The notes: generated by a model not told the origin, from the sequence alone. 64,000 nt of DNA from Hofstenia miamia (GCA_004352715.1 SCFE01000053.1:1589097-1653096); one strand, 5' to 3'; counted from the first letter of the stretch, positions 32,716-54,231 are shown. Numbers and translations are program-made.

Positions 32716-32990
32716 TGAATGTTAACAATACTTGTTTGTTGTCAAACACAAGTTAGTTTCTGTTTGAAATTGAAAAAGAAATAAATCAGAATCTTGAAAG
32801 AAGGAAAAGTGCCAAAAAAGTAAAAGTACATCATAAACAACTTAGGAGAAAAAACAAGGATAATGAAAAGTTATAGATGAGTTGAGTTATTACACACTCT
32901 TAAATGAATTATATTAAATGTATTAATATACACTGTAAACTTTTTCTGCTTACAAGAATAGCTTACTCTTAGCTATTCTAAACTTCTTAG

Positions 32991-33872
32991 TGTAGAATGT
33001 CAGAGCAGAAGGTTGCTTAGGTGAAAATTTACTAGAGAAAAGTGATTCCAACAGAAACAAACACTCCAGGTAAACAAGAAACATTGGTAACTTATCTTAG
33101 TAACAAGTAACTGATCTCCAAAAGAAGGAAGTAAACATCTTAGATAACCAATTACATGGCATCACTCCAAAGTGATATCCAGGATGTAAGGTTTGGAAAC
33201 TTATTTGTGCAGTGCTACCCTATGTGTCTCACAACTTATTATATAAGTTAATAAACTATCTCAGTTGTTCTATTAGATCTCAGCTGATAGGTAAATAGCA
33301 TGTAATTCCCATAGATTCATGCTTGCCAATAAGCCTGATTTAAACCCAGTGTAAATAAATATTTTGTGCATGTTTGTGTTGAATTTGAAAGCCAAAGTTT
33401 TGTAGCCTATACATACCTGTAGCAGTGACTTAATGCAGTCCATAATTTGGGCTGCAACTGTCTTAAGAACTATTTGTCATCCTTAGATCAGAGGAGGGAT
33501 TCCCAAATTGTAGCCAGGTGCTTACTCTCTTATCATAATAAAAAAATATTTGATCAATAGCAAGCAGCAAATAAAATACAGTTTTAGTGAGATAACATCA
33601 ATTCACCCAGTTACAGTTGCAATCATATTTATACAAGCTCTGAGTAGTACATGCACTTTGCTGACACTTTAGAATTCAATTCCTTTGCAAATTTAATTGA
33701 GCAATGACACTTGCTGCATAATCAAGGGGCAATAATTAAATAGTGCCACAAACTACAAAATTGTGTCACTGTTGTCATCTGAAGGATGAAATAGTAAAGT
33801 TAATAGGATGACAAAATAATAAAAATAATCATGGTAAAAATAGCCACTACAAGGTCCCTGAGTGACTCTACA
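32991..33872 (-). mobile_element. Solo LTR, minus strand
   Basis: On the minus strand it starts TGTAGAGTCACTCAGGGACC at 33,872 and ends GACATTCTACA at 32,991, the same ends as the LTRs of C and D. It aligns through most of its length with 39,841-40,743. Flanking tetramers are TTAG and TTAT, so the target duplication is imperfect. No internal element sequence lies on either side. Confidence 0.75.
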
Positions 33873-36800
33873 TTATGTATTTTGTAAAGTCTTTTGAATA
33901 AAAATTGTTATTTGCTTAGTTATTCATATTATCTGATTTTTGCACAAGTTTTACACAACTTGATTGTGTTTGTTAATGAGCTTAGTTTGATTCAATTTAA
34001 GTATTAATCATCCTTATTTTATTAATTAATAGAATTAATACAAGCTTAAGCACTATCCATGTAAGGGATTAATTTTAGAAAAGCCATGATTCTGTATGTT
34101 GTGGAGAGATGTTGAAGATATGGATAAAGTAATGCCTTAAGTCAAATTATAGCAGGTTTCATAGCTTGCACATTAATCTGAATGATAATTAGGAAATCTT
34201 TATAGACACTAAAACTCAATATACTTACATGTAGAGGTTATCATTCATATTGAATGCTTGGTTGAAAGTTGATAAATAAACAGAATGATGAATAAATGAT
34301 TCTTTCCTATTTATAGCTACATTTGACAATTGTGAAACTAAGGTTATATCAGAGTTGTTTGTACTTGAAATCTTTCATTTATTAAACTTAAAAAATTAGG
34401 CTAAGAGTTTTAAGTAATTTTTACTTGACCAAATATTTAATTCACATCTAAGCAAGTAAATGCTTTTCCTTATTTTGTTGAAACTATAGCTTAAGCCTGA
34501 AAAACTATCATAAAATCTTTTCAAGAGACTGTATAAAAATCTCTTTTCATAAGGTTATATTCAACAATTGTTATCCTTAAGTCTAAGACAATGCTGTTGA
34601 GAACTAAACACCACTAGAAATGGCATGGCTCAGCTCTAGACTTGTTTATTTCTCTTACAAAAATTACTTTATAAAGATTTCATCTCTTGCCTTGTTGATG
34701 ACTTATCTCACAATGAGGGCTGCTATGAGAAGCAGAAATACAAACAAAGTGAGAGCCCCATCTTATGTTATGTTGGTTGATGTGTTCTTTGCAATCTCAT
34801 GTGAGAGTTATGTTGAATACTATTTACTACATTAGTGTTTAAATATATGTTATTGTACTTGTTTAACCTTTTGTTTGTCAGTTATCAGTGAATGAATTAA
34901 GTTTGTTGTTTTATGAATAAGATTACCTTGTTATAGTCTAACCCTATTGTAGTTGCTTTTTAATATTTAGAAAAGAATAACAAGGATTTTTATGCAGTCC
35001 CTTGAATGGAGATACTGTCTTATCTAAGAATGTTTCCTAAACTCAAACAACAAGTTCAACAGATGAGTTTCATTTGGCACAATTAAATTTAGAATAAATA
35101 TTATTTTTCCAAATAATTAATTCTGTGGATATTTTTAAGGTGATGTAACAACATTTTTTAAGATAGATGCTAGCTTAAGTAACTTAGATGTTTGGGATTC
35201 ATAATATTTATCTGATGAATTACCAGTATTGCCATTTATATTGCCACCTAAGCCATCAGTCATTTTAGGTTAAATTGTAGGAGTTTTTATTTGAAAGAAT
35301 ACATGCTAAGGCTAATTCAAAATTATTTATATGTAGTGGTAATATTATCAGTAAATGCCCAGTTAGAAAGATTGATGAAACTCAATGAATGAATAAATGA
35401 TTATTCCTTGTCTCTTTTGAATTATACTTTTAATATCCTTTACAATTGGTATTAAAGTAATTGAAGTTGTTATTAACTTTAAAATCTTTTTTAATTTTTC
35501 ACTCTTTTGCTTAATGAGTCAATTCAGGTTTTTACTTAAACTGCTAATATATTTCAGCTAAATTAGTAAACACTTGTTCATCTAGTAGAAAATTATGATC
35601 TTAATCCAATTTTAATGCTGGTCAAGAGACCTTTAAAAATTCTTATCTTTCTTCAATAAATTAGATGTGAACTACAAAGTTGTTGTCTTATTTACAAATC
35701 ACTTTTATCATTAAGTGCACTAAGTAACAAAACCATTAACAGAAAATTTACTATAAGCAAAGTTATACAAATGCAATAAATTCTATTCACAAGCTAATGT
35801 TGTCAAGTAGTAAGAATCAGCTGATTATGAATTTACATTAAAATACAACAAACACAATTACATTATGGGGTTTTCACTCTGCTTCCCCTTCTCCCACAGC
35901 AGCCATCATTGTCAAACAATACATTGCCACAGAAGACAAGTGACAAACCTAAATACATAGCATAGGCAAGCAAGTCTTGAAATGAGTCATGATAATCCTA
36001 ATGTTAACAATCCTATTGTATACATATTGGTTAAGCAATGCTCCTTCCCTTATTTTCCTATGAAAAGAACAAAACACTATGAACACATAATGTTCAAAAA
36101 GACACAAAACCTCTTTCATGACATTTGTTACAGTACAAGGCCATTACAAGGCAGTTCTTATAAAAGACCACAAAATTCCAAATTCTTTAGCTCTTTGAAA
36201 TTACAAAATAATAATGTTACAATTTAAGCTCTTCCCATTGATTTGATTTACTAACAATAAAAATATACATATATTCATTGACATACAGAGAACAATTAAA
36301 ATATTATCAAGATATATTAAAAGTCATGTTGCTCAAATTGAAAGGAATTCACTAATAAATGTTAGCACACATTGATAAACCATATTCATTTATCAATTCC
36401 TGAATTTAAAATTTGGCTATTGTTTTAAACAATTAACTTGAATTTTCAAATGAAATATTAACATTTAGTTAGTCTAATAACTTTTTAATTAAGCTCTACA
36501 TAATCAATTAAAATGTATTTTTACAACTTTGGGAATGATTCAAGTTTGTGGTTAAATTTAAACTATAAAGGCTCTCAAACAAATAAGCTAATACTATTTA
36601 AATTTCAGTTTTCAATCTAATCACTCTTTAAAAATTAATTTTAGTTGAAGTAATTCAAGCATTTTGATTGGTTGAATTGCAAAAGAATAACATATTAAGA
36701 ATACAGCAATTATGATCAAGAATTGTTTATAGTTAGAATTAGTGTATTTTAATTTATTATTAAACTCAAGGCAATTGCAGTTACTAACAACTAAGATGCA

Positions 36801-36880
36801 TTAATGTGTGATTACACAAAATGGGTAAAGGTGAGAGATAATGTTCTTAATATAGAAGGCATCTCCCTACTGAATTAAAT
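33873..36880. other. No gene seen; weak direct repeat
   Basis: CpG-free, AT-rich. Segments ~34,215-34,560 and ~35,300-35,660 look like diverged direct copies (shared GAATGAATAAATGATT, TCAAGAGAC and similar blocks). 35,695-35,860 resembles 36,930-37,085, the left arm of the transposon that follows. Small frames at 34,620 and 35,982 show no family feature. Confidence 0.45.
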
Positions 36881-37639
36881 AGGGGGACACATCCACCATT
36901 CCCCTGAGATTTGTGCTCATGCCTATAAATCAGTTTTATTGTTAAGTACACTAAATAACAAAACAATTTACAGAATCATTGTTACAAGCAAAGTCAAGTA
37001 AATTCAATAAACTGTAGTCACAAGCTAAAGTTGCTGAGTAGGAAGGAATCAACTGTTACATTAAAATACATCAACAACTACAATGCCAAGTACATGAATC
37101 AGGTTTGTTCAATTTAAATTTCTAACAGAAAGAAACCTTCTCATAATTTTATTATGGCAAATGAGTAGCTTACATGTTTAAATCTTCTGCCAGGACAGAA
37201 CAGAACTCTTTTTTCACCATCTCCAGGTGACATTTAGAAATCATCAACTTACATTTAAAATTAAAATTAAAAACTACAAATAGAAATGGTCAATTGACAT
37301 TCAGAATTGAAAAACAAATTTAGAATTAATCAATTAACATTCAGAAATCATTAATTAACATTCAGAAGTGATCAATGAAAATGTCTTAGTAGTGCATTTA
37401 TTTATTTCATTGACAGAAAACCATATATTATATATAATGGATTATAGGTTAAGAATAGCATAATACAATGGTAATAAAACTAAATGGAGAGAAGCATTAA
37501 CTGATAAAATAATTAAATAAAACACATAAAACATTAAAATTTTCAAACATTTTTAATTGCCAATGCACATGTCTTGCAATTGAGGGAAGCTGGATAAAAA
37601 GACATGCAATGTTGAATGGACCTAAGACATTCAGCCCTT

Positions 37640-38780
37640 GGGAGCTTTGCTAAATTTCTATGACCAAATTTTGAAGATATTGGGTCCTCTGCTCAATTAA
37701 ACCAGTTCCAATCATGGGTGGCAAGGTAATTTCATTTTTTACCAGTGATTTAAAATTATTCCAGACACCTTCAATTGGGTTTAACATTAGACTATAAGGC
37801 ACCAATCTCAAAATTGAAGCTTGTCTTGCAGCAACTGCTTCCTCTAAGTGACTATGACAGGGTGCATTGTCACANTCAAAATTGAAGCTTGTCTTGCAGC
37901 AACTGCTTCCTCTAAGTGACTATGACATGGTGCATTATCACAAATGATGACCACTTCAGCAGCATTTTGTTGCTCACTCTCTTCAATATGAATGATGAGC
38001 TCCTTAACCCATTTATTCACAAGAATTAATGTGAATGAACCTCTTTGAGTATTCATTTTAAGAATGCCTATACATCAAAGTTATGTTTAGCTTTTGGGAT
38101 AATAATACACATGCACAGTGAACTGAATTTAATACCTGTGCATTAACTTTTAGCTTTTTAATTTTGACAAAAATGAATTGCCCTTTCTCCACAAAAAAAT
38201 CTATTTGTTGGCCATTGCTCCTGCAGTATTCACTTGAACTTAAATATATTTATCATGGGGGTAGTTAAATTAATTTCAAAGGTTTATGTTTAGAAATGTG
38301 GTCATTATGAGGTTTTTAAAAAACATTTAGTGGGATATATATATATGTTGTGCTAAATATTACTTACCAATAACATGTATATTTTGACCTCTAGAAGGAG
38401 GAAGAGTAATTGTTGCCCTAAAGCCTTTTCTGCTTTGTCCAAATCATTTTCAGCAAAATAAATTAAAATTTGTTTCATCCATGTACATATAGATGGTGTG
38501 ATTCCTGGCTTGAAATAATTCATTCAACTTAAGCACATATTATCTGTGCTTTACTTTAATTGGGAGAGCATTCATGTGAACTGGTTCATAATGTAGCCTC
38601 TTGACTGTATACAATATGTCCTGCAAGTAATTTTCCAATGTTGATATAATAAAATTCTTTCATATTTCTACAGACACTCTATTCTTTAGATGTTGTGGTG
38701 ACACTTTTGGATTCTCTTCTATCCATTGTGCTAGATGATCAATTTCTTGGGCATTCATAATTTTTGGCTTCCTTGAATCA
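37640..38780 (-). pseudogene. DDE transposase relic (IS630/Tc1/mariner superfamily, DDE_3 type)
   Basis: Reading the minus strand: KIMNAQEIDHLAQWIEENPK (~38,760-38,700), a YMDETNFNLF segment (first catalytic Asp, ~38,480-38,450) and LPPSRGQNIHVIG (~38,400). A non-coding stretch is followed by VIICDNAPCHSHLEEAV (second Asp, ~37,950) and PYSLMLNPIEGVWNNFKSLV (catalytic Glu, ~37,780). The DNAPCH and LNPIE-W motifs define the superfamily. Stops, frameshifts and a ~0.3 kb insertion make it non-functional. Confidence 0.75.
37808..37942. repeat. 67-bp duplication around a single N (assembly overlap)
   Basis: 37,808-37,874 and 37,876-37,942 are the same 67 bases with three differences, separated by one N at 37,875. 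They lie within the transposase relic and double the DNAPCH region. Confidence 0.85.
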
Positions 38781-39514
38781 TGTTTATTAAAATCATTTTC
38801 TCACTCTTTATACAATGATATGTTGTTTTGTATTTAATTGCCAGTGTTCTTGTGAAGTGCATCCAGTCTCCTCCTTTAATTGCCATTTCAACAATACACT
38901 CACAATCAATACTTCAACTTCTCTTATTCACTCTTCTGGATATTTGGATTTTGGACAAAATTTCTGTGTGAAATATTGGACAACTGTTATTTACTGTCAT
39001 TTACTGAAGCAATTTTTATGGAAAATATGTGTGCATGGATTAACATAACAAACAATGTTTCTCTGCAAAGTTTTTCTGCAAATTGTGCAATCATGATTAA
39101 AGCTTACCTAAAAAATTACAATAAATGCACATTGTTACAATTGTTTATATATAACTAAACTTTAGTATTGTTATTTAAACATTTCTTTTCAATTTGAAAT
39201 GGCATATTTATTTATGTTAATTTAAAAAAGTTTAATAAGTGATAATTTAATTAATAAAGAAATGTTAAGATGCTTGAAGTTGGTAAAACAATTAAAACAT
39301 TGGCCTAACTAATGGAAGTAATAACTGCTATTATTGAAAAGCTATATCAAAATTCTTATTGTAATTTATTGACTTCTAAGCAATTTGTTTAGAGGTTCAT
39401 GTCATGCTCTCAGAAACCAACTTAATAAAAATGTTAAAATTGTATTTTACAACTTACAGTTTTATTTCCAAACATTGTATCATTTTAGACAACCTGTGAA
39501 TATGGAATATTTGT

Positions 39515-39840
39515 ATGTAATTAAGGATTTCTAAATGTTAATCATGTCTGAATGTTAATTAATAATTTCTGAATATTAATTGATGAATTCTGGATGTTGT
39601 TTTGCATTTCTGAATGTCAATTGACCCTTTTTGAATGGTAATTTATGAATTCTAAACATTGTTTTTCATTTCTAAATATAAACTATGCTTTTCTAAATGT
39701 CAGTTTTGATTTCTGAAAGTAAATTGATGCTTTCTGAATGTTAATTGATGAATTCTAAATGTAGTTTTTCATTTCTAAAGCTAAATTGACCATTTCTATT
39801 TGTAGTTTTTGATTTTTATTTGTAAAATGATTAATTTTAA
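39515..39840. repeat. Short degenerate tandem repeats in the transposon right arm
   Basis: Repeated variants of TTTCTGAATGTTAATTGATGAATTC with a period of roughly 22-35 bp. The inverted equivalents are at 37,236-37,390, and another array is at ~41,105-41,340. Confidence 0.7.
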
Positions 39841-40743
39841 TGTAGAATCACAGGGGAGCTCAGACTGCTCCAGCAGTACTAGGAAAGAAGGTTACAAAGG
39901 CTACCATCACAGTGAGCAACCCACATTCCAACAGAACAATAAAGATATTGGTAATTAGCCATTGTAACAAAGTAACAAGAAAGATCCACCAAGGACTCAA
40001 TTCCAATGACAACCAACTTGCATGGCATCATGCTGAAGCAGTATCCATGAAGAGAATTCCAAGCTTGCCAAGGTGCTAACTTACATGTCTCAAGTTGTTA
40101 ATTTCTAGCTTAATAAAACAGTTCTCATTAGTTCTTATTTCTCAGCTCATGTAATAAATAATAATAGCATGTAATTGCCATGCATTCACATTAACCAACA
40201 GTTTATTATCATCACAGTGTAAAGTTGCAGGGTGCATGTTCAAATTGCAACAATCTATTATAAGTTGTTATTCCCTATACATAGACATACACCTAACTTC
40301 ATTCCATCCATGATTTGGACTGTCTGGCAAATTTCACACTAGAGGAGGAGTAACTCCTAAATTGTTGGCAGAGGCTTAAGCACTTATTATCAACTAATAT
40401 AACATAATGCCTAAAAGGGGTTAGTAATTAAAGAAAAAAAGCAAATGCAGTAAAGTGAGACAAAGCTTATTTTGTGTCCTCACTACATGTCTCTCAAGTA
40501 TTGTTTACAATTTTTCTTCATCATAAGTTCCCTTGCAAAATTAAAGAGCAATAACACATTGACACAATTCTGAGTGGACAAACAAATTTAATATCAAAAT
40601 ACTGCACTAGAAACTTAGTAATCTAAATTAAGTACATCAAAGTGAAGTCACAGACTAAAATCACAAGTAAGATTAAGCTTGAATTTTACAACAGTTAATC
40701 AAAACAATAAAATATTGAAAAGAGGGCCTCAAGTAACTCTACA
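39841..40743 (-). mobile_element. Solo LTR inserted in the transposon arm, TTAA target duplication
   Basis: Minus strand starts TGTAGAGTTACTTGAGGCC (40,743) and ends GTGATTCTACA (39,841); 903 bp. It is flanked by TTAA at 39,837-39,840 and 40,744-40,747. The arm sequence resumes on the far side, so insertion into the transposon arm is clear. No PBS or internal sequence remains, as expected after LTR-LTR recombination. Confidence 0.85.
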
Positions 40744-41340
40744 TTAAATGTAAGTTGGAAATGGTGAAAAAAGAGTTTTGTTCTGTCCTGGCAAAAGATT
40801 TAAACATGTCAGCTATTAATTTGCCATAATAAAATTATAAAAATGTTTGTTTCTGTTAGAAATTTAAATTGAGCAAACCTGGTTCATGTATTTGGAGTTT
40901 GAGTTGTTGATATATTTTAATGTAACTTCATCATCAGTTCATTCCTTCCTACTCAACAACTTTACCTTGTGACTAAATTTTATTGAATTTGCTTGACTTT
41001 GCTTGTATCAATGATTCTGTAAATTGTTTTATTATTTAGTGTACTTAACAAGAAAAGTGATTTGTAGGCATGAGCACAAATCTCAGGTGAATGGTGGGTG
41101 TGTTTATGAATTCTAAATGTTGTTTTTCATTTCTAAACTATGCTTTTCTAAATGTCAGATTTGATTTCTGAATGTAAATTGATGCTTTTGGAATGTTAAT
41201 TGACGAATTCTAAGTTTAGTTTTTCATTTCAAAATGTAAATTGACCATTTATATTTGTAGTTTTTGATTTATAATTGTAAAATTATTTTTTCTACATGTA
41301 AATTGATAATTTCTAAGTGTCAGCTAGAAATGGTGTAGTG

Positions 41341-42580
41341 ATTTAGACCAAGTATTTTTTACTTGCTTCAGATAGATTATTGTTGACTCCACATTAATGA
41401 ATAAATTAAATTTTCAAATAACCCACAATTCAAACAAATTTTAAATATTTGTAATTAGATAAACAAATATGGTTAATATAATGTAATGGCTTTAATTTCC
41501 TTTTAGATTCTTGCTGCCTCTATGGGAAACTGGTCAAAACTTAGTTATTAAGCATTTAGGGCATGATGTCACATGCCTAACTTTTACTCAGGTGCTTCAA
41601 TGTTTAGCTTCCCATTATATAATAAGCAAATGCATAATGATTCAAAATTATCCAACAAAGCTTTACTCATCAATCAATTCAAGTTTGCATTCAAAATTTA
41701 TATGAAAATTTGCAAACAAATGGAACATGTACCTGTTGTTGATAATTGGCTTACTTGGACTTCTGCATTAATTCACACCATGTGCTTTTTAATGAAGTTA
41801 TTTCAATAAATTTGTATTTTCCTAATTTTTATAAGCCAGAAGATACCTTATAGTTCTAAATTTTGAAAAATTAGGAAAATTAAAATGTTGTGAAATGACT
41901 CTATTACTACAACAAGCTGTTTTGGATTTTCTAATTTGTCAAAAGCATTCTGGGAACTTATACTGTTTAAACTAATTCACTGGGAGGCCATAAAAAGTTC
42001 AAATGAAAACATTGAATGACTCAATCAAAGGAAGAACATCAAGTTTGAAAAATAAATGAAAGACATCAAATGTAAACAGTTATGGAATTCAGGGGGTTCA
42101 CATAGGTTTGCATGAACCAGTTCTTGGAAATTACAGTATAATCAGAGAACCCATTCTTTTTTACAGACATTAGACTTTTGTTTCTCAACCACTAGCCCTA
42201 TAAATGTTTCAGCTTACACCTCAACTTCAGAATTTCTAATACTCATTTGCTATTACAGAAAGAAACATAAAATTGGTTGAAAACTACATGTTTAATATTT
42301 TGTAGCCTTGTGATATAAAACAAAGCCTGAAATTCTACAAAAGTGTGGTGTGCAAAACAAAGAATTTAGGAAACTAAATACTTCATAGACAGTGAACTAG
42401 CCTAGAAGTCAGTAGGCCTGCTTCAAAAAAAATGGTTTAGGTAAGTTTAGCATTGTTTGTTACATTGTACTTTGTTTCAGTTTGAAATGATAATATAGGT
42501 AAGGTAAGCATCTTATTTAGACTAATTGACTTTCTATTATGAGATATTAACAGGTCACTACTATTTATAAATTGAAAACT
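41341..42580. other. No supported gene
   Basis: AT-rich, CpG-free. Overlapping + frames at 41,511-41,809 look faintly protein-like (WLTWTSALIHTMCFLMKLF) but no family is recognised. They may be the start of the hAT relic that follows. Confidence 0.4.
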
Positions 42581-42585
42581 GTAAA

Positions 42586-43800
42586 ATGAAGAGGCAACAA
42601 CAGTGTTTTTGGAAAATCTCAAATACTGAAATTAGTGTTCATGAAATGTATGCATTCCAAAACAAACAACAAACATTTTATCACAATACTACTTCCCAAG
42701 ATTCAGATGCTTTGAAAGGCAATAGTAGCAAGACAAGTGAAGATTCAGACATTCCAGAATGCTTGAGTATAAATCAATTGAAAAGTTCTAAACACAAATA
42801 TGATGAATTAATCTTTTGTGTTAAAAAAACTTGGTTGTGATTTGGCAGATTTGTTCAATATCAGTACATACTAAAGGTCTTCACTTGTCAATGGAATGTT
42901 CCAACTGAAGAATTGTAGCATCAGGAAAGAATAATGAAGTTCAACAAGCTTCTTTATGAAAAAAGAAGAATTTCACTTCTTGTCACAATTGCACCATGTT
43001 TGCATTAAGCATTTAAAGCACTGTTCAAATGATTTGGTAAACTACATTGATAACTTAAATGAGAAGCATTTGGATTCTACAATTAAAGTTAAAGAACTTG
43101 GACAGCAAATTTTGAAGATTTGTAGAGTTGTCTAGCCTAGATGTTTTGCTGCACTTACTGTATGGCATGCTTATTCTGCTTTGTATATATATCTCTCTCT
43201 AACTTGACAAAACATTCAGGAATGGCTAACCATCTTAGATACAAATATTTTCTAGATGATGTAGTTTAATGATATACTACAAGAATTGTCTTTTCTTGCT
43301 TATAGAAAACCATAAATTTGGTTACTTTCCCAAGAAAATGCTGCTTGAGTGTTTAATTTGTTAGAGCCAGATACCTGAAATATTTAGGAAGTTATTGCAC
43401 ACTAGCTAGTTGTAGAGAAAAACTGTATAGTTTCAGTGAAATTTTTCAATTCTAAATTTCTATTAATAATTTCTGTGATTATGTGGATAGTGTAGAACAA
43501 AATTTCTAAGACCCTGTAATACCTAAAGTGTTCAAAAATCCAAAGCTATTATAAGCACTATTGCTCTAAGCTCTGCTGAATCAGAAAGAGGTTTTTCCAG
43601 AATGAATCATATTTAACAAGACAAGAGAAATTGTCTTATAGTTGAAAATGTAGCAAACTTGAAGACAACTAACCTTGTTGGTCTGCATTTTGAGACATGG
43701 AAGTTTTGAGACATGGTAGTATTATAATTCAATGAGGGAATAATGAGTATGTTGCTCCTTAGATGGGCAATGCAAACAACAGTTGAGAATGGAACATTAT
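42586..43800 (+). pseudogene. hAT-type transposase relic (KIAA1586/ZNF862-like)
   Basis: An N-terminal frame of 84 codons (MKRQQQCFWKISNTEISVHE) is followed by degraded sequence with many TGA/TAG stops. The C-terminal block STIALSSAESERGFSRMNHI, then RNCLIVENVANLKTTNLVGL, lies at ~43,555-43,690. The S-S-A-E-x-E-R-G-F-S motif is the hallmark of the hAT dimerisation region in this group of transposase-derived proteins. There is no intact ORF. Confidence 0.65.
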
Positions 43801-43852
43801 ATTATATATATGTATATATATATATTTATGTATATATATATATATATATATN
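43800..43852. repeat. (TA)n microsatellite ending in an N
   Basis: TATA-rich run with occasional G/T interruptions; the single N at 43,852 marks an assembly join. Sequence from here to 45,282 holds no supported gene. CpG dinucleotides reappear gradually from ~44,360 and become common after ~44,975. Confidence 0.85.
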
Positions 43853-45219
43853 CTTGAAAAGGATTCAAAGGGATATAGGAATCAAAATAATATATGTAAA
43901 ATATAACCTGATTATAGCTAATGTATATAAATTCACATATTATTAGAACTACTATCTGTTGATGAATCACATAGTATCAATATGCTTTTAAAACTCTATT
44001 ACTTGTTGCAATGCAGTTATAATCTCATTGCAATATTTTTTCCTGAAAAAATGCCACAATGTATTAGTATTAGAATTCATAAGGCACCAATTTGGTAATT
44101 TTATAGTGTAAAATTAACAGAATTTATATACTTCTAGAATATATAATCAGAGATTATAGAGCTATGAATTTGATTTTCTAAAAAGCACTTAATGTTCTAA
44201 ATTCATCATAATTTTCATGTATAAGGTCTTGAAGAAATTTAGAAATGTAGTGCTATTTAGTGATTTGAATATATTCCATCATGGCATTGCTTGATTTTGG
44301 TTAATTTCAATGAAATTCATTTGTCCATGAAATTCACTGTTAATAAACACAGTGTTAAGGAGCGTGACTCCCCTTTAAAAAACATTTAGGTTAATATATA
44401 AAGGATTGTACTTTAAATTATTGTTAAAGAAATCCTTTAAATGATTCAAGAAATGAATTTTTAAGGAATTTTCAATACATAAAAAATTATACTTAGTTTG
44501 TTTAAACACTACTCAAATATATAACAGAGGTTTAGTCACTGCAAATATGAAAACAGTGTTTCAAGTGTTTGATTGCTAAAACAAAAAAACTTACTTCCCT
44601 AATACCAAATAAATCTTTGGAGCATAACAAGCATCAAAAAACTATCAAAAGCATTGCATTTAAAATAGTCATCAATTAAAATCCACTTCCCATTGAAAAT
44701 AATCAGCAAACACGGAGTTAAAAGACTGTATAAAATTTAAAAATAGTTTATGAAAATAAAGTAATGCAATATAGCTAGTTACTGAGATGCAAAGTAAAAA
44801 ACTTAAAAATTTAAAAAATTTTGAATTGCACACAGCAATTCACACTTTAAAATAGTGGCAGGTTTTCCAATGAAAGATTCTTTGAACTGAAGTAAGTTTA
44901 AAAGATCATTTAAAGCATTATTTAAGTGATTTATTTGAAGAGATGTTTAACAATGAGCAATGAATTTAAGAAATATCGTTTCAATCAATACTGCATTTTC
45001 ATTTATTAGTATATACTACAATTTCCAGATTACAGGCACAACTTCTGTAAATAATTTTTGCGACTACATATTCATATATATATTTAAATAAATGCTACAT
45101 CTATTAATTTATGTGTAATCATGCTGTTTGCTATTCATTTCATTTATATTTTTTGCCCTAATGAACAATCAAATTAAATAATGTCCCATTTGTTAAAGTA
45201 AACGTTGCGACACAGCCAT

Positions 45220-45224
45220 CCAAT
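45220..45224 (+). promoter_or_regulatory. CCAAT box in the VCP upstream region
   Basis: CCAAT lies 59 bases upstream of the VCP start codon, in a CpG-containing stretch (AACGTTGCGACACAG). No clear TATA box is seen at a fitting distance. CCAAT-bearing, TATA-less promoters are usual for housekeeping genes. The transcription start is not determinable here. Confidence 0.3.
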
Positions 45225-45282
45225 AGAATTGCCGTTGTTTCTCTTACAATACACAATAAAGTGCAAGTCATCTAACTGAGCT

Positions 45283-53910
<8,628 letters not shown>

Positions 53911-54231
53911 TTTCTGTGTCACCCTAATCATCTGATTTACAAAATTCATTTGTGTTAATATATAGTTCAGAGTTATCTTAATTTTTGATTTGTAGATTTT
54001 GTTTATGAATTCGAAGATTTAAATATTTGTCAATGTATGCAATTCAACTATTGCCATGAGATAGATATTTACCTTCAATCATTCAACTACTATGGTTTTT
54101 GAATACCATTGAATATATATTTTTTAGTTTCTCTGATCCAATAAGAACATAATTATTGCGTTTCCGCAAATCAAATACAAGTATTGTTTGAAGGATGCCC
54201 AGATTAGTTGTTGTAGCGGTCTTTGCTATTT
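53911..54231 (+). other. VCP 3' flank
   Basis: AT-rich, presumably the 3' UTR. I see no canonical AATAAA before ~54,355, only variants such as GAATATATA around 54,111-54,119. The poly(A) site is not assigned. Confidence 0.4.

Larger units (their letters stand above)
36880..41340 (-). mobile_element. IS630/mariner-superfamily transposon with long, subrepeat-filled inverted arms
   Basis: Left arm 36,880-37,390 pairs with 39,515-39,840 plus 40,748-41,105 on the right. Matching blocks are GAGATTTGTGCTCATGCC, GCCAGGACAGAACA, TTCACCAT and arrays of ~22-26 bp units around TTTCTGAATGTTAATTGA. A transposase relic lies between the arms on the minus strand. The right arm is split by a solo LTR at 39,841-40,743. 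More subrepeats follow at 41,105-41,340. No outer target duplication was identified. Confidence 0.65.

Noticed and set aside
32991-33872. SINE or unclassified dispersed repeat
   Set aside because: TG...CA termini shared with LTRs next to PBS-like sites, and the TTAA duplication of its sibling, identify it as a solo LTR.
34620-34835. Small ORF of 71 codons
   Set aside because: No family feature and no homologue in the window; such lengths occur by chance in AT-rich DNA.
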